Shown here piece by piece: positions 22,456 through 31,893 of a DNA stretch of 64,000 nt. A program made the translations under genes and the position numbers. Position 1 is the stretch's first letter, and each line of letters starts with the position of its first letter. The stretch spans positions 46,662,078-46,726,077 of the forward strand of contig OZ034971.1 of assembly GCA_964030785.1 (NCBI GenBank), read 5' to 3'. The notes below the pieces were generated by a model that saw only the letters and a list, made by a program, of their open reading frames with translations, ran no database searches and was not told the DNA's origin. This DNA is from Siderastrea siderea. Lineage: Eukaryota > Cnidaria > Anthozoa > Scleractinia > Rhizangiidae.

Positions 22456-25400
22456 ATGGCGGATGTTTGTTCTTTGTCTAAAATAGGGGTTATAACTTGT
22501 GGTTCGTCCTGTGGACGAACAGAAACTGTTTTTTTGTACGAATGTCGTGACGATATCAGTGTGCACTTGACGAACTGCAGCTTGTCACGCTCGAACCTCA
22601 AGGAATACGAGGTAATCCTTCAAAGAGCTGGCCTAAACCGGATATCTCTTGAAGACGTTTAAAAACTACGTGTCTGCCCTCGCCATCGCTTTGGCCTGGG
22701 AAAGTACTGGAGGCCATCGCGGTTGTGCCAGTATCCAGAGCACAAATCCTCGCCGGCGAAAGTCAAGGGTCGTGACATAATCAACATCCCTCTGGCACAG
22801 GAAATTTATGACCTTTTCGGAATATCTGTGCCCGTAGGATCAGGTAAGAATGAATTTCACAGTTTACTGAAAAATTTTTTTTACTCATTTACGCAGCGAG
22901 TTATCAGTGTCAGTGTTAGCTGAGAGTTATATTTTGCTCTGAAGGAGTTTTTTTTTTCTGTAGCCATATGTTCATCCTGCCGAAAAAGTCATAAGGCCAA
23001 GATGAATGCCACATTATTTGCTACAGAAGAGGGACCCATAAAGCCAAAAGATGCCGACGAAGGTGACTGCTTGAGGTTAAGGTATGCTGATCTAAGTCAT
23101 CTGTTAAGTGCTGCGGAAATTGGTATTACCATATGTTATAAATTTCTTGAGATTTTCCTAATGAGATTTATCTCTGTTTTACAGAAAGGGCAAAGTGACA
23201 ATAAGCTGTAGCGAGGCAAGCCCGGGTCAGTTTGCAGCAACCCCTAAGGAAAACCGAGCTTTAGATGTAACTTGGACTCCAAGTGCTTTCAATGAGCAAG
23301 ACAGTGACAGTTCAGGAGAAGAGGGCTTGATAAGCTCTGAAGATGCTGACACCCTGCACGTGTACAATGCGGCAATGTCAAAATTAGCAACATCAGGAGA
23401 TTCCGCAGGTACATTTTCACCCCTGACAACTCGCTTAAAGACTACCTGGGAAAACACCCCCGAGATTGACCGTAAAAAATGCCAGGAAAAAGCTTTGCAA
23501 GGTTGCCTTGTTGTCTGTGAGGTAGTAGCACCGAATGCAAGGGATGATTTATTTCACGCGCTTTGCCATCTGAGCCCAAATGAGCCAAAGGATGAAATCA
23601 GTAGGGAACTCGCAGCGCTAATGACCGCATACAGAGATGCCCCTTCCAAAAGCGCGAAACTGCAGATTTTGAGTCTGTACGCGAACAGATTACCCGCTGA
23701 AAAACTAATGAAATACCACGAACCGTATGAACCCCTCACGCACTGGCAAATTAAGCAAGCCAGAAAACACGCAAAAGAGCAAGGTCCTGGCATACCAGAG
23801 GAAAAAACATTGCATCATCGAGTTCGCCTTCCAATGGAAAAAGTCGATCACTTCATAGATTTCATTAACAGGCCTTATTTTTACCAAGATGTGGCATATG
23901 GAACTATAATTCTCAAGCTTGATACTGGGGAGAAACTTACCATGCCTAATATTGTGCGCACGGTAACGCGATCTACAATGATTCATCAGTACCAGCAGTG
24001 CTGTGATGAGGAAGGCTTCTCATCCCCAAGTTTTCGGACTCTATACAAGATTCTTGAGGTGAGAGAAGCGTCCCAAAGGAAATCTCTTCAAGGATTAGAT
24101 AACATTGCTACTGACGGCGCAGCTGGTTTTGAGTCGCTCGAGAAAAAAGTAGATGAGCTGCAATCATTGGGAGCTGAAATAACTTGGTGCAAGGAAAACA
24201 AGGCACGTCTGAAGGAGTGCAAATGCTACCTGAAAACAGAGTATCCAGTTCACTGCAGAGATGGCCAGCCGAGCACCTGTGCAGACCACTGTCGTAATTT
24301 TGCTCTCAGTGATAACAGTGATGAAGCTTTTAAGGCACAATGTGATCACGCCCATGATACGGTTTGCGAAAAGTGTGAGGCTTTGCAAAGTGTACTGCGA
24401 GAAATCGAAAAGCAAATAAAAAGTAAATCGATTGTTTTTTACAACAAAGATCACCAAGAGGATATGCTTTACGATTTTGCAAAGGCCAAAAATAACATCC
24501 TTAATTGGAAGGCACACATACTAAGATCATGTAATCAAGAGAAGGCCAAGCAAGACCTATTACAGAACCTTGAAACATCAGAAGCTATCATTGTGATGGA
24601 CTGGGCCATGAAATTCCAGCAAATGAAGTTCAGAGAGAAGCAGGAAGAGTGGTTTGGAAAGCGTGGTTTAAGTTGGCAAATAAGTAGCGTTGTGTTTAAA
24701 GACCCAAACAGTGAGGAGGTCGAGGTACAATCGTATGCCCACCTCTTTGACTCGTGTACCCAAGACTGGTATGCAGTGGCCTCCATTCTAGAAGATCTCC
24801 TCGTCAAGCTTAAGTCCAGCAACCCCTTGATTTGTCAAGTATATTTGCGTTCAGACGAGGCGGGTTGTTATCATAATAACTCCCTTGTCGCGGCTTTATC
24901 AAGCATCGGAGAACGAACTGGCATCACGGTGAAAAGACTGGATCATTCTGAACCACAACACGGGAAAGACGTTTGTGATCGAATTTTGTGCCCAATGAAA
25001 GCAGCTATTCGAACCTTCTGTAACGAAGGACATGACATTCTCACTGCGAATGACATGCAAACTGCCCTGAAAGAACGACCAGTGAGAGGGACCACTGCTG
25101 CAGTTTGCTCTGTTGATGAGTCACGTAACACCGCAGAGGTGAAGAAGATAGAAAGGTTCAGTAAATTTCATAACTTTTCCTTTGAGAATGATGGTGTTCG
25201 TGTTTGGAGAAGCTATGGCATTGGGGTAGGAAAGCTTTTCCCTTACAAGTCTTTGATCGTGAAACCTCAAGGGTCGTCATCACTGGTTATCGAGAAACCA
25301 TTTTTCCCCATAAGCCAGTCTCGAGTCCTTAAACAGGAGACGAAGACAAGAGAAGAATGCCCTTCTGTTTTTGTTTGCCCTGAGCCTGGCTGCACAGAAA

Positions 25401-26140
25401 CGTTTGCGAAATTTGCTGACTTTGAGCTTCATCTCAATGTGGGAAAACACGTTTTACAGCAGGGTTCAGATACACAACATAATGTTTATGACAAGATTAG
25501 ACGAGACTGGGTCAGTAGGTTTGCAACAGTCCAGACTGAGAGAAGTAAACCAGCATCCCAGACATCCAGTGACACAGAAGCACATAACAAGGAGTCGGAA
25601 CCCCAAGCTACAATGGGATGGGCTCTGGCCAAAAGTAGGGGTGGTCCAACTCAATTCTCTGCAAAGGTGAAAGAGTATTTGACAAAAAAATTCGACTTCG
25701 GGGAAAAAACAGGACAGAAAGCAGATCCAGAACAGGTGGCAAAGGACATGCGTAACTCGAGAAATCTTGAAAACCAAAGAATCTTTGGTAGGGAAGACTG
25801 GCTCACTAAGGCACAAGTAGAAGGATTCTTTTCTCGCCTAGCATCCGCAAGAAGAAAGCGCGGTTACAGTGATGCCGACTACCACCCGGGAGGAGAGGAT
25901 GAGCAACGTCAAGCTGTCGAAGAAGTGATGGAGGATCTCGGACTAAAGCATCCGATTGTATTTGACATTTACAATGTCTGCCAATATTTTCACAGTAACA
26001 AGCTGTCATCTTTTAATGTGAATATGTTAAGAGATATGTGCCATTATTTCCAAATCCCATTTAAACAAAGAGATGTTAAAAAGGAGCTGATAGCGAAGAT
26101 TTCAGGTTTGGTAAAGGAATGTCAGTGTAACAAGAAATAA
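22456..26140 (+). pseudogene. Putative DDE-type transposase gene, three exons, one nonsense codon
   Basis: Proposed exons are 22,456-22,843 (donor CAG|GTAAGA), 22,964-23,081 (acceptor CTGTAG, donor AAG|GTATGC) and 23,185-26,140 (acceptor TTTACAG). Lengths 388, 118 and 2,956 sum to a multiple of three, 1,153 residues. An in-frame TAA at 22,660-22,662 interrupts exon 1. The N-terminal part is Cys/His-rich (VCPRHR, CQYPEH, CSSCRKSH), a likely DNA-binding zinc domain. The central part shows acidic motifs VMDWAMKF (about 24,595), LRSDEAGCYHNN (about 24,845) and HGKDVCDR (about 24,960), a pattern compatible with an RNase H-fold DDE core. A C2H2 finger follows (CPEPGC, then HLNVGKH, about 25,375-25,452), and a SAP-like helix pair ends the protein (about 26,010-26,120). 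Placement between long inverted repeats supports a transposase role. No superfamily is claimed. Confidence 0.7.
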
Positions 26141-26280
26141 CTTTTGTAATAATAGAAAATATTATATTGTAATAAGTAACAATAATGGAATTTTCAAGGA
26201 GAGTAATGTGTTCTGCTGCAAATAATTTAATAGCGGAAAGCCATTCTTGTAGCGCAGAATTTTTTGTATTTAGTTTATTA

Positions 26281-26775
26281 CCTTATTCTTACTAGTTTTC
26301 GTGCGTGCTTGATATCGCGATTGTCGCGTTTTGGAAAAAAAAATCGCGAAAAGTTATATTCGCGAAAGAGCGCAAAAATTGAACACTCGAAATTTGCCAT
26401 GCAATATAACAAAACAATTCATGAACTTCAATTGTTGTGAGTCACGGCTTTGCTGGTAAATGTTCTCAAGTAAAACTGTCACTTTCTGTCCTTGAAAATA
26501 TATCTTTCTGGTCTTGTCTTCGATTAGCACTTCTTTCGATTCACTGTTATCTTCAGCTTGTAAATCAGCCAAAACTTTTTAGTACAGTCAACAAATATTC
26601 CATTTGCAGGATCCTTGTAGTTAGTTTAAACAAGGCCTTGTGTCTTTCCAGTATTTCATTGTTCTTTGACGTATGATCCATCTCAACAATGACAAAACCG
26701 CAAAATTAAATACACTCTTTTACGTTTTTTTCCTTGAAACGCAAAAATGTATACTCGCAAAGCACAAGAATAAGG
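26281..26775. mobile_element. TA-flanked MITE inside the TTAA transposon
   Basis: Inverted termini CCTTATTCTT with TA outside on both ends (26,279-26,280 and 26,776-26,777). 495 bp, no transposase. The TA flank suggests Tc1/mariner-type mobilisation. It carries repeated TCGCGAAA-type motifs. Confidence 0.55.
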
Positions 26776-27349
26776 TATAGTGTTAGTTACTATTGCAATA
26801 GGTAGTATAGATTAGTACAGGTAGATTTGTTATATTTTCTGTATTTTTGTAACCTGAAGGATTAACCGTGGGTAAATAAAGTTGACTTGCCGTGACTTAA
26901 CTGGACGTTAGTGTTAAAAGTCTTTTGAGAGAACTGTTACCCTTTATAAAATGACTAGTCTAAAACACAACCAGAAATGTGGCTTTTTTTTCGTTTATTT
27001 ATTTATTTATTTATTTTTTCCAAATCCGTTTTCTGTCGGTTGGTAGTAGTTTCTTAATCTTGTCAAGTTTTCAATGTTTTAGCTTTCATAATTATTAAGA
27101 ATCAAATTTCTAGAAATGACTGACTGTGCACGTAAAGTAGTATTCGGGACCAAATGATGTCTTCGAGAGTTTGGTGAAACGCACGCGTGGATATTAAACT
27201 GATGACTATTTATGGAATTCCTTGAGTTCGCAACGTTATCTTCATGAAACTCAAAAACCACCCGAGTTGAATGTCCTGTCAAGGGCTCATTTACTTGGAA
27301 AAAGCTAGCCTCCCCCGCAGTCGTTTTTAGGGGAGGCCTACAGAAAAAA

Positions 27350-28378
27350 AACACACAAAAAAACAAATTAAGACGCCGCTGACCAGCCACTTGCTCAGCG
27401 GCCGGACCCGTGACGTCAGTCTGTAACGAAATCCAAAATATGTTCGAATCTGTGGCTAACAATTTGATGTAAATTGAACCTGATTGAATCGCTTGATTCG
27501 CTTCTTTGTTCGCAGAAGATCGAAGATTACTGTATTTACATTTGAGTCTCATGTGGCAGGTTTGGTTTCACTCCTTATTCTGTCTTTTTTGATCCGAAAC
27601 ATTTAGATTCCTGCTTCAGCTAGAAATCCGAAGTCAGTCACGCGACCACATTGCAAACGATTTGAAGACCTTAAGTTGACGGTAAAGGAGAAAATTGCTT
27701 TGCTTTTTGAACCATTTGCCTTGTATGCTCTCTTAATTCCCTATTTCAATATTCAGGATGGTTGGTGAGGGTTGAAGACGCTTACAACCTGGTATTTACG
27801 ATGTTGTGAACAACACAGAGGTGGTTCGCTCTAGTCACGAAATAACGGTAAATACAGTAGTTTTAATCGTTTCGTACAACACCAATATATTAGGTCCGCA
27901 AAATGTTTTGCTACAGTTGTGAACTCTATCCTAATGGTTCTTCATTTAGGGGTTTTACTCCTTTAGAAGTTGTTGAACTTTTGACAAATAATTCTTTTAA
28001 AATCATCCCTCAAACCATAGCTTATATGGTATGGTACATTAAAAATTTTTTTCTGCATCCTCTTTTTAATACAATTCGAAGATTGTCTTGCTGAAATGTA
28101 TAAATAAGACTTATATTCTATTTTAATGTGAGTTTTCGATCAATTTACGTTGCGAGAATAAGTTTTGGGGGACTTTGAGAAACGCCATTTTATGGCTCGA
28201 TTTGGGCGCCTAGCAGACGACCAAACTTCGCGGCTCGATATTTCTTAAAAGGAGCGAATTCAAACCAAAAGAAATAAGTTTTTAAATACCGTTTAATAAA
28301 CTTTACTTGTGGTATAAAAGTAAGACAAATTGATTTTTGAGCCAGAAGCGACTGGTCGTTTCTTAGCCGCAGTCCCTC
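27350..28378 (-). repeat. Right terminal inverted repeat of the TTAA transposon
   Basis: Inverted counterpart of 21,429-22,415. Its outer end reads CCGCAGTCCCTC before TTAA at 28,379. The inner end near 27,370 contains CCGCTGACCA. It has no independent gene. Confidence 0.85.
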
Positions 28379-28383
28379 TTAAA

Positions 28384-29207
28384 GGTCTGTGAATCGGTTC
28401 ATATATAAATCACTGAAACAGTGATACCGATTGGTGAGGTCGCCTTAACATATGTTTCAAGAGAGCGCGGCCTTGGGATATAAAATAAAACCGTTAAACC
28501 AAAAGTGAAATGGTTTGTCTACTGCATATCCCAATTCTATCTCGAAATCCGGAAATCTGACTCAAAATCCTGACTTGAAATAGTCCAGCAGACAGGTGAA
28601 ACTGTTCTGTACTTTATGATAAAAGCATGACGCTTGGCACGCTAGTACTAGGTATCGTAGAGAACATTTTAAAGATTAGAGGCGATCTGTATAGGATCTG
28701 TGGCAGATGGGAAGGGGGGGAGGGGATTTTTTAATATGGCCACCATTCAGACTGTAGAGACTATATTTGGGAAAAGGAAGCAAAATTAACTTGATACGGT
28801 GTTGAATTGTCATTTTAATCGTGTCTGCTCTGCTTGTGGAATTTCCTATCGAAATAAAAAAACATTTTTTCAGGGTGATTTAACTGAACTCAGGGGATCG
28901 TTTTATTTTAGGTCAAAATTATGCAAATTAGTTATCTAATTAATTCAATTACACTGGTCGAGTAATTTAACTAGCAATTTCGCCTTCTCCTCAGTAATTT
29001 CGGCAGCCACTTTCAAGCTTACCTGTTTAACTGTTTCAGTGTAGAACTATGACACAGTCATAGAACGTAGGAACACGTCCCTACACACGCTATTTATCAG
29101 CATATTCAGTTATTTCTCATTTTTTCCCATTCTAATCAGCTGAAGTCATCTACAGTAACCACCTTGTTTGCTTTGTTGTGGTCGAAATAAAATTGGACAA
29201 GGTATAT
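28384..29207. other. Non-coding spacer, nothing recognised
   Basis: AT-rich sequence between the TTAA transposon and the palindromic element. No ORF, repeat pair or RNA gene stands out. Confidence 0.5.
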
Positions 29208-29235
29208 CAGATCAGAGATCGTGTCTAAAAGTACA

Positions 29236-29330
29236 CACGAGTGACCACGAGTGACCACGAATGACCACGAGTGACCACGAGTGACCACGAGTAGACCACG
29301 AGTGACCACGAGTGACCACGGGTGCGATTG
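29236..29330. repeat. Minisatellite, 10-base unit (GAGTGACCAC), left arm
   Basis: About nine tandem units of GAGTGACCAC with small variants (AATGACCAC, GAGTAGACCAC). The inverse array lies at 49,263-49,376 in the other arm of the palindromic element. Confidence 0.85.
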
Positions 29331-29460
29331 CGTCAAAATATTTTGCTGATGTTACGATGGCGTCATCATTACATCATTTTATCAAATCACTATTTCACGG
29401 CAAACTGGCCGTTTCTTGAGACCTTTATACGTGGATTCGACATTTTCGCCATTTCTGACT

Positions 29461-29923
29461 GAATGGGGGAGGGGCTAGGGGATGGACAGGGAGGGGGCAT
29501 GGGGGGTACAAACTTCCCGCCACCCGCCCCTTTTCTTAACTTTCTCTTCCCGCCCTTTTTTCCGCCTCCTGTGCACCTCCCTTCCTCTTTTCTACCCGGA
29601 GTCCCAAATTCTCTTAAAAGTAGTTCACTTTAATAAATTTGTTAGTTTCCAGTTAACCAAAGGCGGGATAATCTCATCGTCAGCCTAGTTGTTTACATTT
29701 GTCATTCTACCAGTATGTGTTTAGCGTCCTGCAGGATGGAGGTGGACAGAATTTGGGACTCTGGGTAGAAAAGAGGGAGGGAGGTGTACGGGAGGCGGAA
29801 AAAAGGGCGGGAAGAGAAAGTTAAGAAAAGTGGCCGGAACCGAGATTAAAGGGTGCGGGTGGCGGGAAGTTTGTACCCCCCCCATGCCCCCTCCCTGTCC
29901 TTCCCCTAGCCCCTCCCCCATTC
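29461..29923. repeat. Inner inverted pair of the palindromic element
   Basis: 29,461-29,612 (starting GAATGGGGGAGGGGCTAGGG) and 29,740-29,923 (ending CTAGCCCCTCCCCCATTC) are inverted copies separated by a spacer of about 127 bases. The right copy has a 30-base insertion near 29,832-29,860. Polypurine/polypyrimidine bias is strong. Confidence 0.8.
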
Positions 29924-29929
29924 AGTCAG

Positions 29930-30079
29930 AGTAGTTATATAGTTGGGGGTACCAGAGCATGCTCTGTTACCAAACCCAACTATATATCTACTTTCCATCT
30001 GATGGTTTACATCTGATAGTTTACATCTCATGGTATTATTTTATGGTAATATTTTATGGATATCTATATGTTTTTATTT
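29930..30079 (+). repeat. Left terminal inverted repeat of Polinton 1
   Basis: The first 150 bases match the last 150 of the element closely (inverted). Weaker similarity continues to about 30,125. The outermost 63 bases (29,930-29,992) form a self-complementary hairpin: outer stem AGTAGTTATATAGTTGGG against CCCAACTATATATCTACT, inner stem GGTACCAGAGCATG against its partner. Protein-primed replication starts at such ends in related viruses. Confidence 0.95.
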
Positions 30080-30102
30080 CATGTGGAAACGAACACATTT
30101 TC

Positions 30103-30240
30103 CATCGCGTGGCTCCATCACGGCAATAGAATCCTCGGCATGACAAGTATTTGGTTGGCTTGCGTTAGCAAGACATTCAAAGACGAAGTCACGGGGATGG
30201 AGGATTCGTCATTGCAAAAGGCGCCTATAATGTGATGAAT
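30103..30240 (+). repeat. Subterminal block shared with Polinton 2
   Basis: Sequence with GAATCCTCGGCATGAC, TTGGCTTGCG and GAAGTCACGGGGATGGAGG recurs at 58,129-58,265 in Polinton 2, though the gene order puts that end opposite. In Polinton 1 the block is present only at the left end, so the two ends are asymmetric here. A role in replication or packaging is only a guess. Confidence 0.7.
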
Positions 30241-30256
30241 TCTATATGTTTTTGTT

Positions 30257-30538
30257 TCATATGTTAGAGTCAGATTCAGAGTCAGATTCTGTGTGTGTTT
30301 TTTTTTTATTGGTCTCATCATTGTTGAAACCATCAGGAGTTCTTCTGAGAAAAAATGATTTGTCTTCTTCTTTAATTTTACCGTTAGAAAATCTATATTT
30401 TACTTTCTTATATACTATCTCGGGCCTCTTTCTATTGTCGAAATAAGCTTTGTAATCTGTAGTTATTTTTTTACTTCCATCAAGATAATCAGTGATTGTC
30501 GATATTTTAACTTCTCGGTTTATTTTTTTCGACTTCAT
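30257..30538 (-). CDS. Small charged protein of Polinton 1, unknown function
   Basis: 93 codons, rich in Lys at the N-terminus and ending in an acidic Ser/Asp repeat (SDSESDS). The start codon at 30,538 follows an AT-rich stretch with TATATATA, like other genes of the element. It lies first inside the left end and is divergent from the VLTF3-like gene. No domain recognised. Confidence 0.5.
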   Translation of the reverse strand: MKSKKINREVKISTITDYLDGSKKITTDYKAYFDNRKRPEIVYKKVKYRFSNGKIKEEDKSFFLRRTPDGFNNDETNKKKTHTESDSESDSNI

Positions 30539-30599
30539 ATATATAATTTAGATAATATTTAAGAAACTACATAAAATAATATCTCATATAATAGTATAG

Positions 30600-31175
30600 A
30601 TGAATTGTAATAAAGATATACACGATGAACTGAAAGAATCAGGAGAAATTTCATGTCCTTTCTGTGACAAAAATTTGGATTCTAATGAAAAACCAAAAGA
30701 TCGTTTAGTAAAAAATGATTTATGTTGTGATAATCAGTATATTATTAACGACGATGGGATGTTAGCATGTCTAAGTTGTGGTATTGTTCAAAGATATAAT
30801 TATGTGAAAGAATATGTTGATTTTTATAAAAATAGACATAGATTTATAAGAAAATCTGTTTACCATCGAGAGTATCATATCAACAACGTATTACTCGATA
30901 TTGAAGAAAAATATAACATTAAAATATCAAACTGTCAGAAACATAAGATTGATGCTATATATGTCGAGATAGGTAAGGTTCTTAATGAAGTTAATGGTAT
31001 AAGGAAAAGAATGATTAGCGTTAGTTTTATTATGAGAAAGATATTCAAGATGATGGGAATACCTTACAAAAATATTCCAATTAGTAAATCGAAAAAAACA
31101 TTAGCTTTTTACGATCGATATTGGACAAGTATTATGTCTCTTATCGGTGATAAAATAAAATCTATTATTGAATGA
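30600..31175 (+). CDS. VLTF3-like zinc protein (putative late transcription factor)
   Basis: 191 codons. An N-terminal zinc-ribbon pattern (CPFC at residues 20-23, CC near 43, CLSC near 60) is followed by a helical domain with RKSVYHREYHINNVL, RKRMISVSFIMRKIFKMMG and ISKSKKTLAFYDRYW. This order resembles the poxvirus VLTF3 family, also present in giant viruses and some polinton-like viruses, where it drives late genes. The match is by eye, so it is a proposal. The gene overlaps the membrane-protein gene tail to tail by 11 bases. Start ATG at 30,600 follows ATAGTATAG. Confidence 0.55.
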   Translation: MNCNKDIHDELKESGEISCPFCDKNLDSNEKPKDRLVKNDLCCDNQYIINDDGMLACLSCGIVQRYNYVKEYVDFYKNRHRFIRKSVYHREYHINNVLLDIEEKYNIKISNCQKHKIDAIYVEIGKVLNEVNGIRKRMISVSFIMRKIFKMMGIPYKNIPISKSKKTLAFYDRYWTSIMSLIGDKIKSIIE

Positions 31176-31866
31176 ACACCTTATTATATCTCTTTTCAAA
31201 TTTGCCAGTTAATGGACACATATCAATAATTATTTCATCTAGAAACTTGACATAATTAAGAAATTCTTTTTCATCATAGTTCAGTCCTCTCATAAAGGAC
31301 CGCAAATATGTTAAAACCTTTTCGTACGAAGTGTACGCGAATTTACGCATCTCAATCTTTCTTTTGTAATTTTTAGCCTCTGAATATGTTTTAAGCAAAA
31401 CCCCGGCACCAGATACTGTTCCGAGAACAATAGGGTTTAGTGTGACACCACCAACAACTGTCCCTGTTACTATAAAAAAAACAGATCCAATATTACATGC
31501 AAGTTCTGTTTTTTTGAAATATTTGTAAGTCATTTTGAAAAGCCAATATTTTTTATGATAGAATTTATACAATGCTTTCAACTCAAATATTTGATCGTCA
31601 GTCAAATCACTTGATATGTGATTCCAATTGAATATGCTTTTACGTCTATCCATTGAATATATTATATGGTTACATTTTTTCTTTTTGAATAACTCTTTAA
31701 TATCAGTGAATAATGTTCTGATGTTTTTGATCAATTTTTCTATGCTTTCGAGAATTTCATTGATTAAAATAGCTGTTCTCATATATATATAAGTTAGATT
31801 ATTCATCCTGTAAACGATGTCGAAACATCGGTCAGCTTTGAAGTGTTTGGTTAATATGTCCCGCAT
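31165..31866 (-). CDS. Predicted membrane protein
   Basis: 233 codons. The central stretch (about residues 122-160, with IGSVFFIVTGTVVGG and IVLGTVSGAGVLL) is hydrophobic and Gly-rich, fitting one or two membrane segments. Amphipathic or coiled helices lie on both sides, with many Lys and Tyr residues. The layout recalls SLATT-type or other membrane-active viral proteins, but no family is claimed. It stands next to the fibre and ATPase genes, so a virion or membrane role is plausible. Confidence 0.55.
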   Translation of the reverse strand: MRDILTKHFKADRCFDIVYRMNNLTYIYMRTAILINEILESIEKLIKNIRTLFTDIKELFKKKKCNHIIYSMDRRKSIFNWNHISSDLTDDQIFELKALYKFYHKKYWLFKMTYKYFKKTELACNIGSVFFIVTGTVVGGVTLNPIVLGTVSGAGVLLKTYSEAKNYKRKIEMRKFAYTSYEKVLTYLRSFMRGLNYDEKEFLNYVKFLDEIIIDMCPLTGKFEKRYNKVFIQ

Positions 31867-31893
31867 TGTGATATATAATGAATGAAAAAATAT

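Larger units (their letters stand above)
21429..28378 (+). mobile_element. 6.95-kb DNA transposon with ~1-kb inverted repeats and TTAA duplication
   Basis: The segments 21,429 to about 22,415 and about 27,350 to 28,378 are long inverted repeats of each other at roughly 90 percent by eye. The outer termini begin GAGAGACTGCGGCTAAG and GAGGGACTGCGGCTAAG, and TTAA lies immediately outside both (21,425-21,428 and 28,379-28,382). Between them sits a three-exon gene. TTAA duplication with a purine-rich GAG terminus fits the Kolobok group better than piggyBac, but I do not recognise the protein as a standard Kolobok transposase, so the superfamily is left open. A 495-bp MITE is nested downstream of the gene. 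Confidence 0.8.

Noticed and set aside
21704..28094. Small ORFs at 21,704-21,904 and 27,903-28,094 as genes
   Set aside because: They are the same inverted-repeat sequence read on opposite strands, without domains.
29236..29330. CRISPR-like array of short repeats
   Set aside because: Units are contiguous 10-mers without spacers, and an inverse copy lies in the other arm of a palindromic element; it is a minisatellite.
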